DNA of 64,000 bases, taken from assembly GCA_033439295.1 (NCBI GenBank), contig JAVTLE010000008.1:1798001-1862000 (forward strand). The letters are read 5' to 3'. Shown here in pieces: positions 37,001-48,434 of the stretch. Every line of letters starts with the position of its first letter. The first letter of the stretch is position 1. The position numbers and the translations under genes are program-made. The notes under the pieces were generated by a model that saw nothing but the letters and a program-made list of their open reading frames with translations, did no database searches and was not told the origin of the DNA. Origin of the DNA: Deuterostichococcus epilithicus (lineage: Eukaryota; Chlorophyta; Trebouxiophyceae; Prasiolales; Stichococcaceae).

Positions 37001-39256
37001 CGCCGGCGCGCATGCCCAGCCAGCCGGCGGCGCACCCCATGGAGGCGGTCTCCGCGCTGGCGCAGCGGTCCGCACGCAGCCTGTGGTGCGCCACCCTTGC
37101 GCCGGCCGCCGATCATGGCCTGCTGTCTGCCACGCAGAGGAGGGTCATGCTGTACCTGCGCGGGTTTGCATTCTCTTTCGGCTTGTTCGAGCCACGCTCG
37201 GAGCGCACGGCGGCCTTGCAGTTGGCGCAGGGGGACCGGCAGCGGAACACGCACGGGGTCAGCAGACTGGCATGCGGGTGTGCCGGTGCTGCTGTTGCTG
37301 CATCGAGCGTCCATGTGCTGGATGGTGGTTGCTGCACAGTTTCAGCATATCATCATTTGAGGGATCGTTGCAGGAGCGGGGTGGCAGCGGGCATCCACGC
37401 CTACAGTGGCGGCGGCAGCGGCGGCAGCAGAGGCGACAGGGGCACGGCTGGCGGCCGCGACGCCACTACCGCGGTCGCGGCGGAGGTAGCACAGCCGGGC
37501 GAGGACGAGGTCAGGGCTGCAGAGATGGCCCTGGGACGAGCCCTGCACGCCCTCAACAGAACAGCAGGTGGGTGACGCAGCAGTCAGGTTCTGGCCTCAA
37601 GCATGGTAGAGGATGGCATGTACGTCTATTCTGCCAGCATCGCTTGAGGAGCTCACGTCTCCTTGGCGTGTCACAGTGGGCACGAACGGGAGCACGTGCA
37701 TCAGCTTCCTGCATGGGCTTGCAGCTGCCGAGCACGCTCTGCGCAAGCAGATATTGCGGCCTGTGCTAGCACACGAGGCTGTGGTGCCTGCCCGCAAGCG
37801 CCGGCAGCACGTGAGCCAGGCACCTTTGGTCTCACCAAGGGTGAACACTCAGAACCCCAAACGTTGCAGGCGCCATCGTGGCGGACCAGATGGGCCCCGG
37901 CAAGCTGCGGGCGGCTGATTGGGGCACCTTTGCCGCCCTGGCCGCCCTCGTGGACATGGCGCTCCAGCCGGTCTACCGCCAGGTGCCCCCCCTCTCCCCC
38001 AGCGAAGCATTTGCTTGGGGGTCAGTGGTTTGAACCTCGGTTGGAATCGCTTACTCCCAGCAGCTCGTGACCCGTGGCGGGGCTGCGGAAGCTGCTGCGG
38101 GCGGGCGCTGCGCTGTGCTGCTGCTCCGACGCAGATGCACCGCCATGAAGGCGTGTGGCAGACCCGTTGCGCGTGGGTCGGGAAGGGACGCGGTCTCACC
38201 GGGCGCCGGTGCACAGGGCCCGAGGGCGCGGGCGGCGTCGCAGCTGTTCGGGGGCGCAGCCTCGTCGCTGCTGGCGCCGGCGCCGTCGCTGCCGCTGCAC
38301 CCCGGCGACAGCCGCATCGCGGGCGTGTCCACGCTGTTCCCGCCGGTGGACGTCGACGGCGACGCTGCGGAGTGGGACTTTGTCGCGCGGTGAGGCGCCT
38401 TGCCATGCGACGTGGTGGCGCCTGCCTCAAGCCGCCAAGCCGCATTCAGAGGACGGGCACTCGTCTTGTCGTCTTGTGGAACGAAGGCTGAAGTTCTGTG
38501 GCGCTGCACCTGATGGGATCGCCATCGGCCCTGTCACATGATGCGGTGCCCCTGTGCGCGCACGGTCGCACGAGTCTGCAGAGTCCGCCGGCGCCCGCCG
38601 CAAGGCACACTCACTGCTCCTTCCCCACTCTTTCCGACCCTGGCTCCGCCGCAGGCCGGGCGTCGCGTGGGGCGGCGGCGCGGGGCTGCTGTTGCCGCCG
38701 CCGCCCAGCCAGCCGGAGGCTGTGGAGCACTGGACCCGCGCCCTTCTGCTCGACACCCACACCCCCGACGAGGTGCTGTCCACAAACAGCAGAGCTCCTT
38801 CAGAGGCAGAAGCCTGGAGGGGTGCAGGTCCCCGTGACGGGCTGCCTGCATTCCCGCGCCACGCTCCTCAGGGGACCCGCCTCCTGCGGGCGTGATTGCT
38901 GCACGGCACCGCAGTGAGTGCAGACTGCCTTTGCGCTGGATTCCACCGCGTCTGCACACCTGTCTGTGTGTTGCCTTCCGGTCGGATTGAACTGGAATGC
39001 TTGGATTCCCGATGCATCGCTGGGGCTACGATCGCATCGCTGTTCAACCTCATGCACAGCCTCGTGGCTCGATGCCTCCGTGCAGACGTCGCAGCCGCCG
39101 GCCGCGTGGCGGGCGCTGGACGTGTTCCAGCAGAGCGCGGGCTTCCTGCGCCGCGAGCTGCGGCCGCACCTCGCTGCCGTCGCCGCGCGGCTGCCGCACC
39201 CGCATATGCCTGGCTCTGGCGGCGGCGGCGTCGGAGGCCGCGCCCCGCCTCGCTGA
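34025..39256 (+). CDS. ATG14: ATG14-like subunit of the autophagy PI3-kinase complex (UVRAG/VPS38 family)
   Basis: ATG14 recruits the class III PI3-kinase VPS34 complex to autophagy initiation sites. The N-terminus has the family's paired-cysteine knuckle: CLICGTVRRPLRCEDC, then KRRISNTARAG. Coiled-coil exons follow (GWHQRQQQLQRAAQATQAAA at about 34380; AIWDLAQRNESRRRVILAAD at 34770; LVMDQLVVQQRSK at 35250). The conserved core is RRLLLLQQILPLTLSP (35526), PIVAVKDLRLPEGLSRIGCD (35660), ALGYLLLYLELAAAYLAAPL (36150), SWSSLWQPASFWHPEP (36870), EMALGRALHALNRTAG with AIVADQMGPG (37520-37890), WGTFAALAALVDMALQPVYR and AAEWDFVAR (38370). The last exon ends GGRAPPR. A tRNA gene sits in the intron at 36223-36853. 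Several early and late exon joins are unresolved, and VPS38/UVRAG is the alternative identity. The Cys knuckle favours ATG14. Confidence 0.75.
36472..36555 (+). tRNA. tRNA-Leu(UAA), nested in an ATG14 intron
   Basis: This is an 84-nt type II cloverleaf. The acceptor stem GCGACTT pairs with AGGTCGC through one G-T pair, and the discriminator base is A. The D arm is CTC...GAG. The anticodon loop CTTAAGA has anticodon TAA with T33 and G37, and the long variable arm is GTGC-TTCA-GCAC. The T arm is GTGGG-TTCGAAC-CCCAC. Internal promoter boxes are intact (A box around GCTCGAGTGG, B box GGTTCGAACCC). No intron and no encoded CCA. The top pair below the anticodon loop (C31-T39) is mismatched. It lies on the same strand as the host gene. 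Confidence 0.9.
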
Positions 39257-39720
39257 CCGCGTAAGCACCATGGGCGCTGTCGCGGCGCAGGAGGCTCCGT
39301 AGTTACAGATGCAGGGCTGCAGCCGCCCTGGAGCCGGCCTCATGTTGCGCGCCGCACTACCAGACCTTGGACAGGTCGCTGCCGGTGCCTCCGCACGTGT
39401 GACATGAGATCCACAAACCGAGGATGACTCCTCAGCCTGACGAGGCCCTCGACAGTTTTGTTGTCACTGCTGCTGGCGATGCAATGCGGCCAGCTGCGCA
39501 AAGCACGCGGAGCTGAGCTGTTGTACAGGATATCATGTGCTCCTGTGTTTGCGCGGACTGTTGCTTAGGCATCCCGCTTGTGTGCATTGCCATATGTCGC
39601 AGCCAGTTTAGAGCTCTTGATATGGCTCATGTAAAGAACCAACCCTGAGCACCAGGAGCATTTACAGGCGGTCCACTGGCAGCGATTCTCGTCCGACAAC
39701 CACTATTTGCTACCAAGTGG
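39257..39720. other. Convergent intergenic region with facing polyadenylation signals
   Basis: This is the shared 3' flank of ATG14 (+) and SMARCC (-). TGTAA at 39630-39634 suits the plus-strand transcript. TTACA at 39662-39666, which reads TGTAA on the minus strand, lies about 55 nt past the SMARCC stop. If both are used, the two transcripts end close together and may overlap. Confidence 0.45.
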
Positions 39721-42700
39721 CTACTGCTGGGCGCCGGGCGCTGGCTGCGGCTGCGGCGCACTGAAAGCAGCCGGCGCCGTGCGTGCCGCGTCTGCAGCCG
39801 GCACCGGCGCTGCCGCTATCGAACCCAGCGGCTGCTGCTGGGGCATGTGATTCCCAACTGCCGCAGCAGGCGGCAGCACGATGGGCGTCGCCATGCTGCC
39901 ACCGCCGCCGGGCGCCGCGGTCGACGCCGCGGCAGCGGCCGACACGAGCGCCGCCCCGGCCGGCGGCGGTGGCTGCACCGGCGGCGGCTGCATGGGGGCC
40001 GGCGGTGCCACCGGCGGCGGCAGCGGCGCGGAGGACAGCGCCAGGCGCTCCGCCGTCAGCGCGGCACGGGCGGCCTCCATGCCGGCCCGCTCCTGCTCCA
40101 GGGCCGCCTCCAGCTGGCCGACTGCCCGCAGCTTGGCCTCTACCTTCTGAATCTGCGCCTCCACCGCCTGCGGGGCCAGCAGCCTCGATTTTCTCATGCT
40201 GTAGAGGGGAGGCGGGCGGAGGGAGGTGGCTCACAGGGGCCGCATCTGGGCGGACCACCTCACCCCCGCGTGCTGCTGCAGCAGCGCAAACTTCACGCTG
40301 TTCAGCCATCCAGACCATACATTTTGTGCGACTGCCAGACTCGCCGATGGGCGCAGCGCGCTGCCGATTGCCAACTGTCATTTCAGATGGCGACCAGCAT
40401 CGGTTCTGGACCGGATCTAGACTGCGCTCTGAGTCTTGGCGCACACCTGCTTGACGAGGTGCTGGATTTCACGTTCCTCCTCATCCGCCATTAGCTTCGC
40501 CCGCACCGCCGCCGCGCCTAGCGCTGTGGCGGCCGCAATTCGCATGCGCCCCGCGCCAATCGGGCCATCAGCTGGTGGCGCAGCTGGGGAGACGCCATTC
40601 GCTGCTGGCGCGCTGCCGTTTGCCATTGTGCTGGGGGCTGCTGCTGGGACGGCGCCGTCACGGGCGGCTTCATCCGCCAACGCCGGGTCTTCCTCGCCGA
40701 GCACCTGTGAAACGCATTTCAAAACCGATGGACATCGCAGCAGTGGTGTGTGGTGTGTGAGCGTGATTGTGGTGCTGTGAGAGTGTGTTGGGGTTAGCTG
40801 GGGGTCGGGTGGTGTGGTGTGGGGTTTGGAGGGATACAGCCGAAGCGCCTTCCGTCCAGAGATTGTCAAAGGGCCGAAGCCACAGTGACGGGGATTGGAT
40901 TTAGTGTTCAACCAGCAACAGTCGCCTCTCGGTTAGACCTCATTTTCTGCGACAGAGCCCAAGCGCAAAATTGCTGCTGGACGAATCTGAACGGGCGCTT
41001 GTGGCGCAATTCCTGGGTACCGATGCGCCTTAGTTGTGGGTGCACCACTGGGTCCAATGTGCAGAAGGCAAGCACGTGTCGTTGCGAGCACACGTTTGCG
41101 GGCATTGCCCTGTGGTCCCAGTAACGTACTCCGGCTCCGACAGGGCCGTGGCACGTATGCAAAATGTTCTACTAGTGCGGCATGTTTGCGCTGTCGCCGC
41201 GGGCAACGTGGCGTGTTCAACTTCGACGGCCACTGCCCCCATGTGCGAACGCACGTGCATCCTCAGAACAGCTGTTCTGCCACAACCTTGGAGTGTCTGC
41301 ACGGCTCAAGGTCGCACACGTCGATGTCATCAAGCCAACTGTGTCCACCTCGGAGCGCCATTGGCTGCCGTGTGCCCCGTGTCCGAAAGTAGACACGCCG
41401 ATTTGGTGTGAGAACATTCTACCCACCTCCAGGGCGCGCTGGGCGGCCGCGGCAGCGATGCGGGGCGAGACCATGGCCGTCAGGAAGGCGACCTGCGCCA
41501 TGACAGGGTTACCTGCATCGCTGAACGGCAGCGGCCCCGCCACCGGCGCCGCACCTGCAAAGGCACACATGCGGTTTGACATCGTCATTGGCAAGCGCAG
41601 AGCCAGCCACTTCCTGCAGGTGCACGTCACATAGACAAGGCCGTGGCTTTGGCAGTCGGCATCCGGGGGTTCGTTAGATTTCGCTGCGCAGCACCCAAAG
41701 GTACACTCAGAAGCTGTGTCAAACTCGCAAGCCGCAGAGGGGCGCCTCACCCTGCGGCGCCTCGGGCGGCGGCAGCACAATGCCGGGGAGCTGCGCCGCG
41801 CGCTCCGTGACGGCGTCCACAAACTGGTCCTCCAGCGGCAGCTGCGAGACAGAAGCATCGGCATGTTGCCGCCTCTCCACTTGGAAAGGCGGCAAGCGGG
41901 AAAGCTTTGCCCGGCTAAGCGTCGACGCCTCGGCAATGTCCAGAGGCAATGGCGCAATGCTATCCGTGCAGGTGCCCATTGACAAGACCATGCCGAGGTG
42001 AGGCAGCAGCGGGATGTGCGGGCGCTTGGACAACAGGAGCCAGCAGCGTCCCCCAGACTTTCAGACTCGCGGACGGAAGCTCGGAACCCAGCGGGAGCAT
42101 CAGCCACATCGAGAAGGTCGCCCAGCAAGGCAGCATACGTCGGTGCCCGGTCAAGCAGCAACGGCAGGCCAGCGCTACCGAAGATGGTTGACGAGAATGG
42201 GCTCGAAGGGACACCTGCAAGAAGCGCATAGCGCACTGCAGGCCGGATTTGGTGCCGACGTGGGCGGCGACAGAGGGCCATGCCTCCCCGTGCGCCTCCA
42301 CCGCCTCCAGCAGCAGCAGCGTCTCCTGGTCGCTCCAGTCGCCCCGGCCGCCGCCCTGCCGCCGGCAGACGGCAACGCCTGAGCACTTGGAATTGGAGCA
42401 ACGCCAGGTCGGGCTGACGATTGCATTTTTGGGTGCCTCGATACAGAGAAGTCAATGCCCAGCTGGCCAGCCGTCAGGCAGCCAGAGGGCCGATCTGCTC
42501 GGCACGTTGAAGCGGTGCGGCTGCAGATGCGGCGCCGCCGGCCACCAGACAGTGCCTGTCAGCTGCGGATTCACCGGCTGATCGCGCGGCAGTTCGGCAG
42601 GGCAAACAGATAGAGCCGCCACGGTTCAACCTCAGAGAGCCGAGACACCCTTCTCCTAGCAAACCCCTGCGCCACCTCTGCGGGCTCACCTGGGTCTGGC

Positions 42701-45700
42701 TGGCGGCCGCGTCGATGCGCAGGAAGTCGCGGGCGCTCGTGCCGGCCGGAAAGCGGCCCTCAGCAAACGCCGCCGGGCACAAGTCCACGTCAGCACGCCG
42801 GGTGCAATGGTACCGCACCGCAGTGCAGTCCGTGCCCGTCGCTGCGCAGGTGAAGCGCCTCTGCAAGCCGCAGCAGGAAGAGGAGGTGGGGATGGAGGAA
42901 GGCCCGGTTGTCATTCTGGACGCACCTTGCAACTGTCCAGGTTCGCTGTGTCTGCTCTTCGGAGGTGCATCTGAGAAGACGTGCACGGGAGACACGAGAC
43001 AAGGACAGCAGCTTCAGCAGCCAGCAGCAGTCGCGGTGCATGGAGACTGGCCTGTTGTCCCGCAGCCGTCAGCGGCGCGATGGCGGCGTTGCCGAGCACA
43101 TCGCGCCGCGTCAGCAGGCCGCCATGCTGCGACCGCGCCGCAGCCGCCAGCGCCGCGGGGCCTTCCACACGTGGGAAGCTGTAGAGGCCCTCCGCGCCGC
43201 CGGCGCCCGACGCCGGCGCCGCTGTCACCACCCGCACGCTCTCCGGCGGGCCTGCAGAGTTGACATCGGACGCCACACCTGGGTCTGCACTGCAGGTCGG
43301 CCCGGAAGGTCGGCAGAGAGACCTGCCACGTGCAGGCCCAACCAGAAGCACAGTTGATGTTGCGGCGCAGTTCCTGCAGGAGGTTTGCAGACGCTGAAGC
43401 ATGACAAAGCCGGCCTGCTGCATGTTCCGACCGCCGCCGTGTTCCCGCTCGCGATGTGCGGATGAGCGTGACCAGTGCTTCACTGCTGAACAGGGTCGGC
43501 AAGCGGGGCTGTCGAGCCTGCCCACCTGTGGTGCTGATCTCAAAGGGCGGCTGCGCAGGCGCCGCAGGGCCCGCCGGTGCCTCATGGTTGATGAGGCCCC
43601 ATGCGTCCAGGAAGGTCCACACCCGCAGGATGGCATTGGCGTCGCCCTGCAGCAGGCGCCGCGCGTCGGCGGAGCCCAGCCGCCGCTTGACGTCCTCCCG
43701 GTAGCCGTTGATGAGCGCGTTGCGGTACTCGCGGTACACCTGTGCCAGGATGCAGAGGCAACAACATCTTTTCCGGCGCCCGGACGCCTCTGTGCCAGGA
43801 ATGCGCGCTGTGCAGTGCTCGCTGCGGGAGGCGTATGCACGCCGTGGGGCGGCCCACGATGCGGCGCCGCGGGGGCATGCGATCGATGCAGCAGCGCGGT
43901 GCACCTTCCCAGCCCCGCATGCCAGGCATGGCAGCGCACGCACGGTAGCTGAGACATGGCGGCTCAGACGTGAGCATGCTGCGGGACGGTGCACCTGGGG
44001 CGTCTTTGACGGCGCGCGCTCGTCGAAGAACTCAGGCAGCTGCTGCTTCTCCACGTCGTGCACGGCGTCGTACCGGAACCAGGCGGCGTGGCCTGGCACC
44101 CGGTGCAGCGCCACCTGTGCAGGAGCCGCAGGCGGCTCGCCACTCACCGGCTGCGTCGTGCGCGCCGGCTGCTGCTGCGGCGGCGCCTGCGGCACGCTGC
44201 CCGTCTCCTGTTTGCAGGGTCGCTTTGCCGTTCAGTCAGGTCTCTGCAACTTGTTGGCGACATGCCGAAAACAGGTTGGGTGCGGTCCCGCTTGCGGTGA
44301 TGCGGCGGCGTCAGAGCTCCTGCGTGCAGGGGCAACAAGCACCGCGCTACCTTGCGCCATCCTCCTTTCCACGAAAGCCAGGGCTCCGCCATCCGCAGCA
44401 ATGCGCAGGACCGGAGTCCCATCCACCCCCCACACACAGCGGCACATACAGCCAAACGCTCACGCTCATTCTCACCGGCGGCCGCTGGCCACGGGGCAGA
44501 TTGACGGCGGGCGCGGGGCCGTCCACAAGGATGCACCGTTTTAGGCACCCGCCCACCATCACACACAGCGGCACCCACAAGGACCCGCCCTCAGATGGAC
44601 AACTGCAAGCGGACGGCATGCCCACCGGCGGCCGCTGGCCATGGGACAGGTCGATGGCAGACGCGGTGCCGTCCACTGCACGCGCGTGCGGCGTCACCAC
44701 CGTTTGCCGCACCACGCCACCGCCCAGGTCCTCGCTCCAGGCGCTCACCTCGGGGGCTGCAAATAAGATCATCATTGTTCAACATGCGAATTTGGGTATG
44801 GAAACGTATGGTGCATCGTGACAAAATGCTGAGCGGGCGACGCCGCCACACAACATCCTCACTCCAGGCGCTGGCCTCTGGCGCCGCAAGTTTTGCGCAA
44901 GCGGGCCGCGAGCATCCGCCGAGCAGTGAACTGGCTTCATGCGTCATATCAGTGGATCTCGCCGAGCGGACGATGCCGCTGGCAAACCTTGGCTCACTTC
45001 TTAGACTCCGCGCCACAATGGGCATGTCAAGGTTCCGGATCCGGGGTTGTGGGAGCCTGCAACTGACGGCCCCTTGCCGGGCGCATCTCTTATGTAGGTT
45101 CCGTGGGCACCAGATCCTGGTAGTCCACGTATGTGCGCAGACTAAGCCTCGGTGGAGACGATAACGACTCTCCCGACGTCTCACCTTTGGGTTTGCCCTT
45201 GGGCGCAATGGCGTCTGGTCCCTTTGTCCGCTTGCCCGCCGGCCCTGCGGCGCCGTCCACCGTGCTGCCATCTGGCGCCTTGCGCTTGCCGGCCGCTCCC
45301 TTACCCGCTGCAGCAAAAAGCCAGTGGGACTTGATGACGCCGCCGCTGTGCAGCCCTGGCAATGACGGCCTTGCGATGTCAGCACCCCTCTGTGCCGTGC
45401 ACCCAGCACCCTGCCCTCGACGCCGGCCTGCTTGCTTGCTTGCTTGCTTGCTTACATGCGCACACGGTGATGGGCAGTCGTCTACGGTATCGCATCCGCA
45501 CCCTGCCGCTGCAGCTTCCAGGGGCCCCGAATACACTGTTCACAGGCTGCTTTCGAGGATCTTTGAAACAAGCGGCACCTGCTTCAGCGGCCTCCCGCGC
45601 GGCGGCGCCGGCCTCTGTCTCATAGTCGACAGGATTCATCCACTCGTTGAACTTCTCGCTGTCCAACAGCCAGCGCACGTACACGTGCCAGACGCCTGCA

Positions 45701-47414
45701 CACGGTGCAATGCGATGCCTGATACAATGTCTGCAGCCGTGTCCACCCTGCAGGCGCGTTCCTTTGCCAGAGCCATGCCGGCTATGTCAGAGCGCCACGA
45801 CGACGAGGAGGTGTGCGGCGCGGTCAGTGCCGACAAGCCAAGGTGCCCTCGACAAGCCAGGTATTCGAATGCGACTCCGCATGGGACACACCAGGGTTGG
45901 GCTGGTCGGGCTCCGGCTCTGCGGGCGCCGTGGCGGCGGGTATGAACTCGTCATAGGAGTCGGGCTTGTACCACCAGTGCACCCGCACCTCCGCACCCCT
46001 GCAAGTACGTAAACGGCCTGCCATCACGTTCCTGACGCTGAAACGTCAGATCGAGCTGCATGCAGACGGGCTTGTGGTCTGGACGAGCTGCGGGAACATA
46101 CCGCAAGGTCCAGAGAGCCCTGGTCCAGGGCAACATTGGTGCGGGAGGCTGTAATAAGGGAGCAGGAAGTCGCACCGGGCCTCCAGCGAGCGCATGTACT
46201 GCTGGCCGTCATCTGGGTCGCCGCCCGGACCGAAGGGATGCACCACGTGCGTCACGCCTGCCGCGTCTGCGTGCAGCCGCCAGGCAGCATCACCGCACAG
46301 GCGCAGGCCTAGCATCCACAGGGAAGGGCAAGAATCTCCGAGGGCCACTGCTTTCAACTTGCAATGCCTCAAGGCATGCAGAGGTTGTCGGACAGCCCAC
46401 CCACAGCTGTCGACAGGTTGCATTTGAATGCCAGGACCGACCTGGGCTGGGCATGAGCTCGGCGCTGAGCCTGTTGACCGCGGATCTCAGCTGCGCCTCG
46501 GGGGGCGTGCCGGCCAGTGCTGGATCCAGCGCAATTCTGAAAGCCGGCAGCAGCCCAGCGGTCTGCAGCTCCCGCCGCACGATCGCCAGAATCTCCAGGT
46601 TCTGCCAGAGGGTGCGAAGCAGCCAGGTCTCTCGACAAATTCAGTGCGGCGGTAGGCATGGCAGCGCATAGCCCAACGCATCATGGCCAGGTCTCAGCCA
46701 CTGCAAACACTTCAACCACTGCAGTCATTACGATTGGCAGTTCGGTTTCAAGGTGTCATGCAGCAGCCTGGTCAGGTTGCGCATGCCCAGTTGCTCTGTG
46801 AGGTTGCCAATCACCTACCAGCTTGCGGTTGGCCGGGGACGCAAAGTCCAGCTTCTTCAGGGCGCGCGCCTCCTGCTGTCGCAAGCACGTGGCCGCGATG
46901 AGGAACAGGCCGCCGCGCGGCCGCAGGTCCCTGAACAGCGCCGCCGGCAGCTTGGGAAACGGCTTTGGCGGGAACGCCTGCGTGGAGGAAGCGAATGATA
47001 TCGAAGATGGTGACACTGGGAAGTCTTTCTTTCTGCAGGTACCTCTGCTGCAGCATCCCCCCAGCTGTGCACGCGTCCTCATGCTCGCTTGCATCGCCAT
47101 GCGGCAGTATGACATACACAAAGTGGCGACTGAATGCCGGGCCGAGAGGTGGTGTCCTTCCGCAGTAAGAACCAACCGAAGTTCCAGATGACATGGAAGA
47201 GTCTGAAACAGGTCCAGGCGCCTGCCTTGATGCCGAGGGCGTCCTCTTGAAACTGCTGCAGCTGGGCGGACAGCGCTGCCAGTCCCTTGCGATCCAGCCG
47301 CGCCGCCGGCACCGTCTCCGCCAGCGCCCGCGCCACCGGCTCCAGGCTCTTCAGAAAGTCCTCGCCCTCAAATTCAGACTGGCGGACGTTGCCCAGCTTC
47401 GTGGGGTGCTCCAT
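39721..47414 (-). CDS. SWI3: SMARCC / SWI3 core subunit of a SWI/SNF chromatin-remodelling complex
   Basis: A nuclear scaffold subunit of SWI/SNF ATP-dependent remodellers. The N-terminal module seen in animal SMARCC1/2 is present in order: LSAQLQQFQEDALG (47240), RPRGGLFLIAATCLRQQEAR (46920), GVTHVVHPFGPGGDPDD (46240), EVRVHWWYKPDSYDEFIPA (45980), and HVYVRWLLDSEKFNEWMNPV with DYETEA (45690-45620). A basic NLS-like stretch (GKRKAPDG, AGKRTKGPD) is at 45300. The SWIRM domain has VPGHAAWFRYDAVHDVEKQQ and LPEFFDERAPSKTP (44100-44000), then VYREYRNALINGYREDVKRR and AILRVWTFLDAWGLINHEAP (43740-43590). A ZZ-like zinc segment (CAATGTDCTAVRYHC, 42850) follows. The SANT domain (WSDQETLLLLEAVEAHGEAW, 42330) precedes LPLEDQFVDAVTERAAQLPG (41840), FSDAGNPVMAQVAFLTAMVS (41530), AKLMADEEEREIQHLV (40480) and a coiled coil (QKVEAKLRAVGQLEAALEQE, 40150). 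The tail is Pro/Ala/Gln-rich. About seventeen exons. The start is MEHPTKLGNV. Confidence 0.9.
44430..44895 (-). repeat. Diverged local duplications inside the SMARCC gene
   Basis: A 53-nt block at 44474-44526 recurs at 44624-44676 with about 85% identity by eye. The minus-strand reading of the two is VDGTASAIDLSHGQRPPVGM and VDGPAPAVNLPRGQRPPVRM. CACACACAGCGGCAC flanks both copies on one side (44431 and 44560). A second repeated block sits just beyond, near 44729-44765 and 44856-44892 (minus-strand EVSAWSEDL and EASAWSEDV). This is a ladder of 127-150 bp duplications spanning exon and intron. Confidence 0.75.
45429..45453. repeat. (GCTT)n microsatellite, about six units
   Basis: A perfect tetranucleotide run, TGCTT/GCTT repeated, lies inside a SMARCC intron. 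It is a simple-sequence repeat and likely polymorphic between strains. Confidence 0.9.
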
Positions 47415-48434
47415 GGCTGGGAGGCCCACACGCGGCGTCGGCGGTGCAAACGGTTCGAGCAAGACGATGAGCCAGGCAACTACGCCGAACGCGATCAATT
47501 GTTTAAGGTGACTTCTAGGTGGCTTTCCTCAGCCTTCTGGTCAATTGAGCGTGCATCTTTTTGAAAGCTTGAAACTGCGATACTGGGGCCATGAAAGCGT
47601 CTCTCGTAACCGATGTATGTACCGCCAGCGATCCTAACAATGGAACCTTGGCAAGACTTGAGATGGCGTGCAACTGCAATTGTCGATCTGGCATCCTTCA
47701 GCTCGCTAATCCTGTTGCTAAACACACTATCAAAGAGTAACCCGGGACAACACCCAGGATTGTACAGCTGCCATATACGCAACTACAGCGGCTCAAACCT
47801 CTTTGCGTTTATTCGACCCAGCACCTTTGCGTCACCTCGCGCGTTGAGCCCCTCGCAATGACCGGCTGCACCTGCAACTGACCTGCCAGACGCTTCCGAA
47901 ACGCTGTACTCGTGTATCCTACGGCAGTTCGGGTTGCTGCCTGTGCAGAGAGACATCTTCGTGCTGTTTCAGAGAAATTCAGACCGCATTCTATAGCTCG
48001 AATGCGGGCGTTGGCACTCCGGTGTTTCGGACCCAGGTGCTACCCGGAGTGCAAGCCGGATTCCGCACACTCAGGAGCAATTCTGGGGGTCTCGGCCCTT
48101 TTCAGCCCGCTGCAGATTGCGAAGTTTTGACGAAACAAACAGCGAAAGGATTCTGGTCCATCAGAGTGTATTACTCATCGAGGCTATCCTGGGATTGCAC
48201 AGCAGCGCCTTCATGAAATACCTGCAGCAGTCGACACGACAGGTTTTCTGCACATCTAGGAGCTAGCGCGGCGGCACCTAGCGTAGGGCTCCTGTCGGAC
48301 ATGTCAGCGCAGCCCGCGGCGGAGCTGCGATCTCGGGCGTAGACCGCACTGACCAGCCAAGCTCGGACGGCGGACAGCATGGAGCACCTAGCCTCAGCGG
48401 TGGCCAGTGATCTGGGGTCGACACAGGTACAGTA
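47415..48434. promoter_or_regulatory. Upstream region shared by divergent SMARCC and DGAT2 genes
   Basis: About 1 kb with no recognised gene. The part at 47480-47860 is clearly poorer in GC than the rest of the window and contains open frames of 82-95 codons on both strands without family support. The DGAT2 start codon may lie within or just after this region. Confidence 0.35.
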
